From Conexibacter woesei Iso977N (GTDB lineage: Bacteria; Actinomycetota; Thermoleophilia; Solirubrobacterales; Solirubrobacteraceae): a DNA stretch of 64,000 nt. A model generated the notes under the pieces. The model was not told the origin of the DNA. It did not search any database and saw nothing but the letters and a program-made list of their open reading frames with translations. The position numbers and the translations under genes are program-made. This document shows positions 40,944 through 49,782 of this stretch, piece by piece. The stretch is from contig NZ_AUKG01000001.1 in assembly GCF_000424625.1 (NCBI RefSeq), positions 62,001-126,000 of the forward strand. The letters run 5' to 3'. How positions within the stretch are numbered: position 1 is the first letter of the stretch; each line of letters begins with the position of its first letter.

Positions 40944-41084
40944 CCCGTGTGCGCCCCGCCGTCCGAAGGGGGTGCGAGCGCATCGACGCGTTGCTCGACA
41001 AGCGTAGTGCGCTGCACCGTGCGCTCCAAGAGATCCGTCAGCCGCCCGAGACGCTCGTAGATCCGCTCGTCAGCCTCCCGCAGT
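40940..41084 (-). pseudogene. Small coiled-coil ORF without normal start (possible frameshifted half)
   Basis: Below 60 codons, this frame reads ALREADERIYERLGRLTDLL and onward through TTLVEQRVDALAPP, a well-formed amphipathic coiled coil ending in TGA. The TGA overlaps the next gene's ATG. There is no ATG, GTG or TTG before it, only CTG. It joins head to tail, in another frame, with the membrane ORF at 41070-41231. A single indel would fuse them into one two-helix plus coiled-coil protein of about 97 residues. Confidence 0.4.
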
Positions 41085-41231
41085 GCCCAGGACGACGGTC
41101 ACGAGGACCCAGAGGCCGAGGCGCGCCCAGGTGTCGCTGCTGATGAGCGTGACCAGCTTGGGCGGAGGCGCGATGAAGATGACCAAGACCGCCGCGACGA
41201 TCGGGCACCCGAAAGGGAGAAGACGTTTCAT
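41070..41231 (-). CDS. Small two-helix membrane ORF (53 aa)
   Basis: ATG 41231 opens a 53-residue ORF with two hydrophobic stretches (IVAAVLVIFIA and LGLWVLVTVVLG) around a short polar loop. No strong ribosome site is visible. It may be an independent small membrane protein or the N-terminal half of a frameshifted gene with the coiled-coil ORF that overlaps its end. Confidence 0.45.
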   Translation of the reverse strand: MKRLLPFGCPIVAAVLVIFIAPPPKLVTLISSDTWARLGLWVLVTVVLGTAGG

Positions 41232-41306
41232 GCCGGGGACTGGAGCCTGGTGTCTATAGACAGCTTTCCAGGACGTCGGCCGGCTGTGGCAGGGCCCAGC
41301 GCGCGC

Positions 41307-41654
41307 TCAGGCGGCCGGCGGCGGCGGCGCGCTGTCGCCGTTGCTGCCGCCGGCGCCGTCCGGGTCGGACTCCTGCTCGGGGTCGACCTCGGCGGGGGCC
41401 TCGGAGAGGGTGCGGCGTGCGGGGATCTGGGCGGCCGCGGTGTCGAGGCGGGTTCGGACCGCCTTGGCGGCGGGGCCGACGATCGCGCGTTCGGCCGCCG
41501 ACATCTCGGGCCAGCGGTCGCGCAGCGCCGAGAGGTGGTCGGCGGCGCGGTCGAGCGCGTCGCGGGCGGCGTCGTGCGCGCCGTCGCCGAGGGCGTCTTC
41601 GGCGGTGGAGATCTCGTGGCCGGCGTCGGCGGCGAGCTTGAGGAGGTCGTCCAT
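41307..41654 (-). CDS. Small helical hypothetical protein
   Basis: A 115-residue protein. Residues 1-80 are helical and charged (DLLKLAADAGHEISTAEDAL, then DALDRAADHLSALRDRWPEM). A Pro/Glu/Asp/Gly-rich disordered tail follows. No motif recognised. It is divergent from the Ada-like/MGMT fusion gene, 60 bp apart. Confidence 0.6.
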   Translation of the reverse strand: MDDLLKLAADAGHEISTAEDALGDGAHDAARDALDRAADHLSALRDRWPEMSAAERAIVGPAAKAVRTRLDTAAAQIPARRTLSEAPAEVDPEQESDPDGAGGSNGDSAPPPPAA

Positions 41655-41714
41655 GGCGTGGGCGATGCTACGCGGCGACCTCACGCGAAGGGCGCGTGGT
41701 TCGTTACGACTTCC

Positions 41715-42449
41715 ATGCAGCAGTACACGCTGATCGGCCCGGACAACGTCCCGTACCGCACGCCCGTGCCCGGCGCGCTCGGCGGCCATCGCGCCGACCG
41801 GATCTACGGGCGGCTCGACTGCCGCGGCGCCGCCCGCGCGATCGCCCGCGGCGGCTACGTCACCCAGCGGGTCTTCTTCGCCGACGAGGCGACCGCGGTG
41901 GCCGCCGGCTACCGCCCGTGCCACACCTGCCTCCCCGAGGCCTACAACAACTGGAAGGAGCGCACCGCCATGCCGCTCGACCACACCATCGTGTCCACCC
42001 CGATCGGCGACGTCCTCCTGCTCGGCGACGCCGACGCGCTCTCCGAGATCCGCTTCGACGCCACGCAGATCCCGCCCGGATCGCGCCGCGTCGACGACGG
42101 CGTCCTCGGCGCGGCCGCGCGCCAGCTGCAGGAGTACGCGCGCGGCGAGCGCGAGACCTTCGACGTCCCGCTCCAGCCCCGCTTCGGCGGCGCCTTCGAG
42201 CGCCGCGTCTGGGCGTACGTCGCGCAGATCCCCTACGGCACGACGACGACCTACGGCGAGATCGCGCAGGCGCTCGACGCGCCCGGCTCGGCCCGCGCAG
42301 TCGGCGCCGCCAACGGCCGCAACCCGATCCCGATCCTCGTCCCCTGCCACCGCGTCATCGGCGCCAGGGGCGCGCTGACCGGCTACGCCGGCGGCCTCGA
42401 CAACAAGCGCCTCCTGCTCGAGCACGAAGGCGCGCTGCTCGCGGTCTGA
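41715..42449 (+). CDS. Ada-like Cys domain fused to O6-alkylguanine-DNA alkyltransferase
   Basis: A 244-residue protein in one frame. Residues 1-80 match the Ada metal-binding/phosphotriester-repair domain: Cys36 in GRLDCRGAARAI, FFADEATAVAAGYRPC with Cys69 and Cys72. Of the four Zn ligands of Ada, the second is missing (Ala40). Residues 90-244 form the alkyltransferase with active Cys211 in LVPCHRVIG and RAVGAANGRNPIP. Repair of O6-methylguanine by suicidal methyl transfer is expected. The AraC-type DNA-binding part of Ada is absent, so it should not act as a transcription factor. Confidence 0.88.
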   Translation: MQQYTLIGPDNVPYRTPVPGALGGHRADRIYGRLDCRGAARAIARGGYVTQRVFFADEATAVAAGYRPCHTCLPEAYNNWKERTAMPLDHTIVSTPIGDVLLLGDADALSEIRFDATQIPPGSRRVDDGVLGAAARQLQEYARGERETFDVPLQPRFGGAFERRVWAYVAQIPYGTTTTYGEIAQALDAPGSARAVGAANGRNPIPILVPCHRVIGARGALTGYAGGLDNKRLLLEHEGALLAV

Positions 42450-42507
42450 CGCGCGGGCGGCTTATCCGGGGGCAAGGAAGCCCTCTAGACTCAACGGCGT
42501 CCACCGG

Positions 42508-43455
42508 ATGTCGCACGAGCCGTCTCTGCCCACCCCGCCCAGAGAGCGGTGGCCCATGGCCATCGCGCTCGCCGCCCTGCTCGGCGGCGCGCTCCTGCTC
42601 GGGATCGCGCTGAGCGGTGGGTTCACGCCGGGTGCGAGGACGGCCGCCGCCGCCGCGCCGCCGCAGGCGCCGCAGGTCGTGGTCGTCACGCCCGCGCCGA
42701 GCCCCGCCGCCACCGCGCAGGTGACCAAGGACACCGAGAAGCCGAAGTCCAACGACGGCGCGCTCTCGCCCAGGCAGCAGCAGGTCCAGCAACGGCGCTT
42801 CACGACCAACGACCAGACCCACGTCCCGGCCGACTGGGTCTCCGGCTTCTACCCGATCTACGCCCAGGCCCAGAGGACCTACGGCGTCAACTGGCTGCTG
42901 ATCGCCTCGGTCCACAAGCAGGAGACCGCGTTCTCCACGCACCCGACGACCTACCACGGCCTCAACTTCGCCAACTGCTGCGCCGGGCCGATGCAGTTCA
43001 ACGTCACCAACGGCGTCAGGGGCGGGATCGGCTCGACCTGGGCGCGCTACAGGAACGCGAGCGCGGCGGCGAAGCGGCCGGCGAGCTACCCGCACAGGAC
43101 GAGCAGGCACCCCAGCGTCTACGACGACTACGACGCGATCATGGCCGGCGCCGCGCTGCTCCGGGACAACGGCGCGGGCGCGAACCTCGACGCCTCCGCC
43201 TGGCGCGCCGCCTACGACTACTACGGCCACGACGCGACCGGCGTCGACTACGCCGACGAGGTCGTCGCCCGCGCGATCGGCTGGGGCCAGAAGGACTTCT
43301 GCATCAACTGCGGGACCGACGCGTCGATGATGTCGGCGGTCGACGCCGCCTGGGGCGCGCCGGTCCGGACCGAGCTCGACGCCGCCGCGGCCGCCGCCGA
43401 GAAGGCGGCCCGCAGGCACCACGACGCGCAGGCCGTCGCGGCGTCCACCAAGTAG
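42508..43455 (+). CDS. Lytic transglycosylase-like exported protein
   Basis: A 315-residue protein. An N-terminal membrane/signal helix (MAIALAALLGGALLLGIAL) and a Pro/Ala/Thr linker precede a transglycosylase-like domain. YGVNWLLIASVHKQETAFS carries catalytic Glu139, and ANCCAGPMQFN is the glycine/Gln motif of the fold. A pair of C-terminal cysteines (DFCINCG) may be structural. It should cleave peptidoglycan glycan strands outside the membrane. Confidence 0.82.
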   Translation: MSHEPSLPTPPRERWPMAIALAALLGGALLLGIALSGGFTPGARTAAAAAPPQAPQVVVVTPAPSPAATAQVTKDTEKPKSNDGALSPRQQQVQQRRFTTNDQTHVPADWVSGFYPIYAQAQRTYGVNWLLIASVHKQETAFSTHPTTYHGLNFANCCAGPMQFNVTNGVRGGIGSTWARYRNASAAAKRPASYPHRTSRHPSVYDDYDAIMAGAALLRDNGAGANLDASAWRAAYDYYGHDATGVDYADEVVARAIGWGQKDFCINCGTDASMMSAVDAAWGAPVRTELDAAAAAAEKAARRHHDAQAVAASTK

Positions 43456-43456
43456 C

Positions 43457-44179
43457 TCAAGCGCGCCGGTGCAACGGCGCGCGCCCGCGCCTGCCCGCAT
43501 CCTCCAAGACCTCCATCGCGCGCAGGCAGTAGGCGATCCGCTGCGCCAGGATCATCCGGACGCCCAACGCCGCCGCCAGCTCGCGCGTCGTGAAGCCCTC
43601 GGCCTCAGCGCCCGCGCCCAGCGCCTCCGGCAGCAGCGCGCCGCACGCCTGCGGCGAGTCGAGCGTCACGGAGTCCAGCACCTCGACCAGCCGCCGCTCG
43701 CCCGGGTCGCGCCGCCGCCGCCCGGACCTCGACCGCCCCGCCTCGGGCGCGCGCACGTGGTCCTCCTTGCACAGCAGCACCTCGACGACGAGGTTCGGGT
43801 GCGCGATCAGCGACGGGAACGACACGAGCCGGTCGAAGACGTCCAGCGCGCTGCCCTTCAGCGGCGACCTGCGCGCCGAGAGCACCTCGCCGTGGTCGTC
43901 GATCCGGATGATCCGCCGCTCCGCGGGCACCGGGAACACGATCCGCATCCGGTTGCCGTCCAGCAGCGCGTCGAGCTTGCGGCCCAGCGGCGAGAAGCCG
44001 CCGGTCTGGATCTCGACCAGCTCGCCGTCGGCGCGCACGAGGTCGATGACGAACCCCTCGACCCGCACCTCGGCCCGGTCGCCCGGCACCGCGAGCAAGT
44101 CCTTGACCGCCGCGTGCAGCGGACCTTCGCGCAGCTCCCCGATCCCGGCCGCAGACACCTCCGGCAGCCTACCTTGCAA
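43457..44179 (-). CDS. Putative nuclease-like protein with C-terminal helix-turn-helix
   Basis: About 240 residues. The N-terminal half contains ELREGPLHAAVKDLL, EGFVIDLVRADGELVEIQTG and KLDALLDG. The spacing of E..D..ExQ resembles PD-(D/E)xK nuclease folds. The C-terminal 70 residues (GFTTRELAAALGVRMILAQR) look like a winged helix. TTG 44179 is one possible start; GTG 44158 is another. The gene is divergent from the NHL gene by about 40 bp. A restriction-like role is speculation. Confidence 0.6.
   Translation of the reverse strand: MQGRLPEVSAAGIGELREGPLHAAVKDLLAVPGDRAEVRVEGFVIDLVRADGELVEIQTGGFSPLGRKLDALLDGNRMRIVFPVPAERRIIRIDDHGEVLSARRSPLKGSALDVFDRLVSFPSLIAHPNLVVEVLLCKEDHVRAPEAGRSRSGRRRRDPGERRLVEVLDSVTLDSPQACGALLPEALGAGAEAEGFTTRELAAALGVRMILAQRIAYCLRAMEVLEDAGRRGRAPLHRRA
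43461..43482. terminator. 8-bp GC hairpin after the transglycosylase
   Basis: GCGCGCCG (43461-43468) and CGGCGCGC (43475-43482) are perfect arms with a 6-nt loop, 5 bp past the transglycosylase stop. The hairpin lies within the last codons of the opposite gene. Confidence 0.5.
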
Positions 44180-44216
44180 GACCGCGACTTCCGGGCCGTA
44201 GCGTGTTGGAACATCG

Positions 44217-46502
44217 ATGCTCCGTAGACGACGCCTCCTGCCCTCGCTCCTGATCGCGGCCGGCGCCCTCCTCGCCGCGGCCGTGGCGACGCCGACCGCT
44301 GCGCTCGCCGACTGCCCCGGCAGCTCGTCGGTCACGTGCGCGTACGCGTCGGTCAGCCAGACCGGCTTCCGCGGCGGCGGCGTGCTGCGCTTCCCGCAGG
44401 CGGTCGCCGTCGGCCCCGACGGCAACGTCTACGTGACCGATCAGGGCTCGCATCTGGTCCAGAAGTTCACGCCCGCCGGCCAGTGGCTGATGGACATCGG
44501 CAGCGCGGGCACGCGCCCCGGCGAGCTGAGCGCGATCGGCGCGATCGCGGTCACCGGCGACAACCAGGTCGTCGTCGCCGACGGCGGCAGCAACCGCGTC
44601 GTGCGCTTCAGCGGCGACTCGGGCGGGCTGATCGGGTCCTGGGGCGGGCCGGGCAACGACCTCGGGAAGTTCCACTTCGGCGCGGGCGGCGGCAACGACG
44701 CCGCGGCGGGCGGCGGGCTGGCGGCGTCCGGATCGACGCTGTACATCGTCGACACCGGCAACGACCGCGTCGTCCGCTTCCAGGCCGACGGCGGCGGCGG
44801 CAGCGAGATCGTCCCGCCCGGGACGCTGCAGAACCCGCGCGGCGTCGCGGTCCGCGGCACCCGGATGCTCGTCGCCGACGACCAACATCATCGTGTCGCC
44901 GCCTTCGACACCGGCGGGCACCTGCTGGCGTCGATCGGCGCGGGCCAGGGCGCGGGGCCGGGCCAGCTGAACTTCCCCTACGGCGTCGCGATCGACGCGC
45001 AGGGCCGCGTGTTCGTCGCCGACGACATGAACCAGCGGATCGTCCGCTACTCGACGCCCGCGACCAAGTACCAGTACAAGGCGCGCTGGGGCTCGTACGG
45101 CACCGGACCCGGGCAGCTCGCCTACCCGCGCGGCGCGGCGACCAACACCAGCGGCGAGCTGTTCGTCGCCAACACCGGCAACGACCGGATCGACGTGTTC
45201 GACGCCTCGGGCACGCTCAAGCGCTCGTTCGGCACGTCGGGCCGCGCGTCGGGTCAGTTCGACGCGCCGCTGGGCGCCGCCGCCGACAGCTCGGGCATCC
45301 GGGCGGTCACCGACTCGGTCAACGGGCGCGTGCAGCTGCTCAACCCGGACAACTCGATCGCGACGACGTGGGGCTCGCCCAACCCCGGGCCGACGATCCT
45401 GCCCGACCCGGTCGCGGTCGCCTTCGACAACGCAGGCAATGGCTATGTGTTGGACCAGCGCCGCTCGCGGATCGTGGTCTTCGACCGCGCGAGCGCGCAG
45501 ACGCCGCGCTCGATCGGCTCGGAGGGCAGCGGCCCCGGGCAGCTGCAGTCGCCGACCGCGCTGTCGATCGACATCGGCGGCAACATCGCCGTGGCCGACT
45601 ACGGCAACGCCCGGATCGCGCGCTTCAGCACCAGCGGCCAGTACCTGGGGTCCTTCCCGACCGAGGCCGGCCCGCGCGGCGTCGCGGTCGCGCCCGACGG
45701 CTCGAGGATCTGGGTCGCCGAGGCCGACAACCACATCCGCGTCTACGACCCGACCGGCATGGAGCTGGCCGACTACGGCGGGACCGGTTCGAAGGTCGGG
45801 AAGTTCAACGCCCCGGCGCAGATCGCGCTCGACGCGGGCGGCAACCTGTGGGTCGCCGACCGCGGCAACAACCGGATCCAGGAGCTCGGGCCCAACGGCG
45901 AGCGGCTCGGCGCGTTCGGCACGCGCGGGACCGGCGACGGGTCGTTCATCCACCCGACCGGCGTGAGCGTCGACTGCAACAACAAGCTGACGGTCACCGA
46001 CACGGAGAACAACCGCGTGTCGACGTTCCAGCTCGCGGCCGGCGCCGCGACCGGCTGCGGTCAGCTCGCCGCGCCCGGGGCCGCGCCGGTCCTGAAGTCG
46101 CCGACGCTGCCGGAGCCGCTCGGCCCGCAGCTGACGGTCAAGATCCTGCGCAAGGCCGGCGTGCTGAGCGCGCGCAACCTGCCGGTCCGGATCGGCTGCG
46201 ACACGACGTGCGACCTGACCGCGACCGCCACGATCGTCCAGCGCGGGACGGCCAGGATCATCAAGAAGGGCAGGAAGAAGAAGGTCGTCAAGCCGGTCTC
46301 GATCGACCTGCCGCCGATCAAGGTCAGCATCCCGGCGGGGACGTCGAGGATCGTCCGGCTGCAGATCAGCAAGGCCCAGGCCGCGAAGCTGAGGAAGGCG
46401 CTCGGCAGGCAGAAGGGCCTCGACGTGACCCTGCAGCTCGAGGCGACGGCCGCCGCCGGCCAGCCGACCAGCGAGGCCGAGCGGATCCAGGCGACGGCCT
46501 AG
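44217..46502 (+). CDS. Exported NHL-repeat beta-propeller protein
   Basis: A 761-residue protein with a signal peptide (1-31). Many NHL repeats of the form FPQAVAVGPDGNVYVTDQGS and NTGNDRVVRF fill residues 60-610, enough for one or two six-bladed propellers. A C-terminal beta domain rich in Lys (GRKKKVVKPVSIDLPPIKVS) ends the protein. NHL propellers bind proteins or glycans at surfaces; no enzyme residues are visible. Such proteins are abundant in this bacterial lineage. Confidence 0.9.
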   Translation: MLRRRRLLPSLLIAAGALLAAAVATPTAALADCPGSSSVTCAYASVSQTGFRGGGVLRFPQAVAVGPDGNVYVTDQGSHLVQKFTPAGQWLMDIGSAGTRPGELSAIGAIAVTGDNQVVVADGGSNRVVRFSGDSGGLIGSWGGPGNDLGKFHFGAGGGNDAAAGGGLAASGSTLYIVDTGNDRVVRFQADGGGGSEIVPPGTLQNPRGVAVRGTRMLVADDQHHRVAAFDTGGHLLASIGAGQGAGPGQLNFPYGVAIDAQGRVFVADDMNQRIVRYSTPATKYQYKARWGSYGTGPGQLAYPRGAATNTSGELFVANTGNDRIDVFDASGTLKRSFGTSGRASGQFDAPLGAAADSSGIRAVTDSVNGRVQLLNPDNSIATTWGSPNPGPTILPDPVAVAFDNAGNGYVLDQRRSRIVVFDRASAQTPRSIGSEGSGPGQLQSPTALSIDIGGNIAVADYGNARIARFSTSGQYLGSFPTEAGPRGVAVAPDGSRIWVAEADNHIRVYDPTGMELADYGGTGSKVGKFNAPAQIALDAGGNLWVADRGNNRIQELGPNGERLGAFGTRGTGDGSFIHPTGVSVDCNNKLTVTDTENNRVSTFQLAAGAATGCGQLAAPGAAPVLKSPTLPEPLGPQLTVKILRKAGVLSARNLPVRIGCDTTCDLTATATIVQRGTARIIKKGRKKKVVKPVSIDLPPIKVSIPAGTSRIVRLQISKAQAAKLRKALGRQKGLDVTLQLEATAAAGQPTSEAERIQATA

Positions 46503-46523
46503 TTGTAGGGGTTGGACTAGGCC
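46496..46523. terminator. Hairpin holding both stop codons of convergent genes
   Basis: GGCCTAG (46496-46502) and CTAGGCC (46517-46523) are perfect arms with a 14-nt loop. The TAG of the NHL gene lies in one arm and that of the opposite gene in the other. This is probably a bidirectional terminator. Confidence 0.5.
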
Positions 46524-46903
46524 CTGGTGAACGTCTTGGACAGCACCAGGGCGCGGCCCATGCAGGCCGTGGTGCGGTCGCCGGTGTTCTTGAAGTGGAG
46601 CTTGCTGCCGGAGCGCGAGAACGTGTAGCGCCCGGTGGGTCTGCACGCGGCCACGCCGCTGGTGTCCCTCATGGTGAGCCTGTTGCCCGAGGTGGTGTAC
46701 TTGCCCCGGACCACGGTCCTGCCGTTGTCGATGACCTTGTAGTTGCCGTGGCTGAACTTGATCGACCACGTGCCGGCCAGCGAGCTGGACCCGTGGATCG
46801 TGGTCGTGAACGTGCCGTTGAGGGAGGCCGCGGAGGCGGTCCCGGCGGTGGCTGCCAGGAGCAGCGCGAGGAGGGCGGTGACGGTCGCGAAGCGCTTCTT
46901 CAT
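46517..46903 (-). CDS. Small exported beta-rich protein
   Basis: A 128-residue protein with a signal peptide (1-25, ending TASAA), then a beta-rich lipocalin-like pattern (LNGTFTTTIHGSSSLAGTWSI, DNGRTVVRGKYTTSGNRLTM) with two cysteines. ATG 46903 is chosen over longer frames because it starts the signal peptide. No ligand residues assignable. Function unknown. Confidence 0.72.
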   Translation of the reverse strand: MKKRFATVTALLALLLAATAGTASAASLNGTFTTTIHGSSSLAGTWSIKFSHGNYKVIDNGRTVVRGKYTTSGNRLTMRDTSGVAACRPTGRYTFSRSGSKLHFKNTGDRTTACMGRALVLSKTFTRA

Positions 46904-46928
46904 GGCGCGCGATCGTATGCGCCGCGCG

Positions 46929-48320
46929 CTACGCGGCCTGGGTGAAGATCTCCCCCACGACGGCGTCGAGCGCGCCAACGACGCGGTCGACGTCGGCGAC
47001 CGTCGTCGCCGGGCCGACCAGCGCCATGTTGTGGAACGGCGTCAGCATCACGCCGCGGTTCAGGAGCGCGGCGTGGATGCGGTCGTCCAGCAGCGGGTCG
47101 ATCGCGTCGTGCGCGTCGGCGCCGGTGGCATGGGCGTGGGGCGTGAAGCCGAACTCGGCGCGGGAGCCGAGGCCGACGATGTGCCACGGCGCGCCGTGCT
47201 TGGCGAAGACGTCCTGCACGCCCGCGACGTAGTGCTCGCACGTGAGCAGCATCGCGCCGTAGGCCTCGTCGGTGAGGACGTCGGTGAGCGTCGCGCGCGC
47301 GGCGGCGAGCGACAGCGCGTTGCCGGCCAGCGTGCCGCCGACGCCGCCCCAGTCGAGGTAGTCGCCCTCGCGGTCGGCGACGACGCGCGCGGCGAAGTCC
47401 TCGCTCAGGCCGTAGGCGCCGATCGGGACGCCCGCGCCGAGCGCCTTGCCGAGCGTGACCGCGTCGGGGTTCAGGTTCCACGCGCGCACGCAGCCGCCGG
47501 TGCCCATCGACATCGTGTGGGTCTCGTCGTAGATCAGCAACGTGCCGGTCTCGGCGCACGCCTCCTCCAACCCCTTCAGGAACCCGTCCTCCGGGAGGAC
47601 CATGCCGACGTTGGTCATCGCGGGCTCGGCGATGACGACCGCGACGTCGCGCGGGGCGAGCGCGGCGCGGACCGCGTCGAGGTCGTTGAAGGGCACCACC
47701 TTGGTCGTCAGCGCGGGGTCGACCGGCGCGCCGACGTTGCCCTCACGAGCAACCACATGGCCTTGCTCGTCCAGCGTGGCGACCGTCTCGTCCACGGTGC
47801 CGTGGTAGGCGTGCAGGAAGATCATGATCCTGCTCCGCCTCTGCACCTGGCGCGCCATCCGCAGGGCGAAGCGGTTGGCGTCGGTGGCGCTGAGCGCGAA
47901 CTGCCACGCCGGGACGCCGAAGCGCCGGCCGAGCTCCTCGCCGACGGCGATCGCGTCCTCCGTGGGCATCATGGTGGTGATCCCGCCGCGGCCGGAGATC
48001 CGCTCGGTGATGGCGTCGACCGTCGCCTGCGGCGAGTGGCCCGGCAGCGAGCCGGTATCGCCGAGCGCGACGTCCACGTACTCGTTGCCGTCCACGTCGG
48101 TGACCCGCGCGCCCCGCGCCTCGGCGAGGAACACCGGCGCGCCACCGGCCCACTTCTGCATCCACGGCATCGGGACGCCGTGCAGCAGCGCGCCCTTCGC
48201 CCGCTCGGCCAGCGCCAGCGACTTGGGGTGCGACGCGGCGAACGCCTCCCGCTCCCGGTCGAGCATGGCCTGGAGGCGCGTGCGGTCGAGGTCGGAGGTC
48301 GGAGCAGACGGAGCGGCCAT
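46929..48320 (-). CDS. Class III aminotransferase / glutamate-1-semialdehyde aminomutase-like
   Basis: A 463-residue PLP enzyme. DVDGNEYVDVALGD, SATDANRFALRMAR and LIYDETHTM (Asp to the PLP nitrogen) and the PLP lysine in AVTLGKALGAG (near 292) are all present. The family includes HemL and omega-aminotransferases; the substrate cannot be fixed from sequence. The catalytic set is complete. It is not next to heme genes, so a HemL role is unlikely. The start is ATG 48320. Confidence 0.88.
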   Translation of the reverse strand: MAAPSAPTSDLDRTRLQAMLDREREAFAASHPKSLALAERAKGALLHGVPMPWMQKWAGGAPVFLAEARGARVTDVDGNEYVDVALGDTGSLPGHSPQATVDAITERISGRGGITTMMPTEDAIAVGEELGRRFGVPAWQFALSATDANRFALRMARQVQRRSRIMIFLHAYHGTVDETVATLDEQGHVVAREGNVGAPVDPALTTKVVPFNDLDAVRAALAPRDVAVVIAEPAMTNVGMVLPEDGFLKGLEEACAETGTLLIYDETHTMSMGTGGCVRAWNLNPDAVTLGKALGAGVPIGAYGLSEDFAARVVADREGDYLDWGGVGGTLAGNALSLAAARATLTDVLTDEAYGAMLLTCEHYVAGVQDVFAKHGAPWHIVGLGSRAEFGFTPHAHATGADAHDAIDPLLDDRIHAALLNRGVMLTPFHNMALVGPATTVADVDRVVGALDAVVGEIFTQAA

Positions 48321-48352
48321 GGCCTCGGAGCCTAGCCGCGGCGGCGCGCGCC

Positions 48353-49303
48353 TCAGACGAGCCGCTCGGCGCGAAGCCAGGCGGCGGTACGGGTCATGCC
48401 TTCGGTGAGGTCGATGGTGGGGGCGTAGCCGAAGGTCTCGCGGGCGCGCGCGATGGAGTACGTGCCGGTGCGGGCGAGGTAGCGGGCCGAGGAGGCGTTG
48501 ACCTCGGTGCGGCCGCGGGCGGCGAGGGAGGCGACGGCGGCGAGGCGGACGGCCAGCGGTGTCGGGACCGAGCGGAGCGGCTTGTCCAACAACTTGGCGT
48601 AGTGATGGAAGAACTCGTGGGTCGTCACGCCCGCCCCGTCGCTGAGCGAGAAGACGCCGCCGGACGCCGCCGGGGACTGCGCCGCCGCGACGATGCCGTC
48701 GACCAGGTTGTCGATGTACACGGGCGAGAAGATGCCGCGGCCGCGCGCGGGCAGGATGAAGCGGTTGCGCCTCAGCTCCTCCAGCGGCAGCAGCGTCCAC
48801 GGGCGCGAGCCGGGACCGTAGACGTCGCCGGGGCGGATCACCGTGCAGTCGATCTCGCCCGCCGCGTGCGCGCGGAGGACCAGCGCCTCGCTCGCGATCT
48901 TCGTGTCGACGTACGGGACGCCGTTGGGCTCGCACGGATACGACTCGTCGACGCCGTCCGGGAACGCGAAGCCGAAGACGGTCACGGAGCTCAGGTGCAC
49001 GAAGCGCGCGGCGCCCGCCCGGCGCGCCGCCTCCAGCGCCCGCGCGGTGCCGAGCGCGTTGACCCGCCAGACCGCGCGCGGGTCGTCGCCGCGCATCGAG
49101 ACGACCGCGGCGGTGTGGATCACGACGTCGGCGCCGGCCGCCGCGTCCTGCCAGGCACCCGGCTCGGCGATGTCGCCCGCGACGACCCCGCGCGCAGCAT
49201 CGGCGACCAGGTCGACACCACCAACATCCCAGCCGTCCGCGGCCAACCGCGTGAGCAGCGCCCGCCCGATGAACCCCGACGCGCCCGTGACGAAGGCCTT
49301 CAT
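48353..49303 (-). CDS. NAD-dependent epimerase/dehydratase (extended SDR)
   Basis: A 316-residue SDR. The NAD site is VTGASGFIGRALL (5-17), the Ser is in HLSSVTVFG, and the catalytic Tyr-Lys is in YVDTKIASEA. It resembles 3-beta-HSD/isomerase-like and sugar epimerase groups. The start overlaps the YbaK stop by 4 bp, so the two genes are coupled. Substrate unknown. Confidence 0.88.
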   Translation of the reverse strand: MKAFVTGASGFIGRALLTRLAADGWDVGGVDLVADAARGVVAGDIAEPGAWQDAAAGADVVIHTAAVVSMRGDDPRAVWRVNALGTARALEAARRAGAARFVHLSSVTVFGFAFPDGVDESYPCEPNGVPYVDTKIASEALVLRAHAAGEIDCTVIRPGDVYGPGSRPWTLLPLEELRRNRFILPARGRGIFSPVYIDNLVDGIVAAAQSPAASGGVFSLSDGAGVTTHEFFHHYAKLLDKPLRSVPTPLAVRLAAVASLAARGRTEVNASSARYLARTGTYSIARARETFGYAPTIDLTEGMTRTAAWLRAERLV

Positions 49304-49770
49304 GATGCTCTCCCCAGGGCGCGGACCTCCGCGCCGGTCAAGGCCACCAGGTCGCCCGGCGCCAGCTCGATCTCCAGCCCGCGCCGCCCGGCCGAGACGT
49401 ACACGGTGTCCCACAGCTCGGCGGTCTCGTCCACGTAGGTCGCCAGCGCGCGCCGCTGGCCCAGCGGCGAGATCCCGCCCGCGACGTAGCCGGTCACCCT
49501 CTCGGCCCGCGCCGGGTCGGCCATCGCCGCGCGCTTGCCCACGGCCTTGAGGTCGAGCGACCCGGACGCGGGAACGACGGCGACCGCGAGGTCACCGTCG
49601 TCAACCGCTACAACAAGCGTCTTGAAGACCCGGTCCGGGTCGAGCCCGAGCACCGCCGCCGCCTCGCCCGCATAGGACTCGGCGCGCGGATCGTGCTCGT
49701 ACTCGTGCAAGGTGTAGGCGATGCCCGCGGCGTCGGCCGCGCGCGTCGCCGGTGTCTGTCGCCCGGCCAT
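49300..49770 (-). CDS. ybaK: YbaK/EbsC-family aminoacyl-tRNA deacylase
   Basis: A 156-residue protein of the YbaK fold, which clears mischarged Cys-tRNA(Pro) in trans. The family marks RVFKTLVVAVDDG, AVGKRAAMAD and GYVAGGISPLGQ (Gly-Xaa-Xaa-Pro loop) are clear. Length is normal. It is the first gene of a two-gene unit with the epimerase. Confidence 0.92.
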   Translation of the reverse strand: MAGRQTPATRAADAAGIAYTLHEYEHDPRAESYAGEAAAVLGLDPDRVFKTLVVAVDDGDLAVAVVPASGSLDLKAVGKRAAMADPARAERVTGYVAGGISPLGQRRALATYVDETAELWDTVYVSAGRRGLEIELAPGDLVALTGAEVRALGRAS

Positions 49771-49782
49771 GCCGGGCCGATC

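Noticed and set aside
46929-48320. Assignment of the class III aminotransferase as HemL
   Set aside because: The family resemblance is general, no tetrapyrrole genes are near, and substrate residues cannot be told apart by eye.
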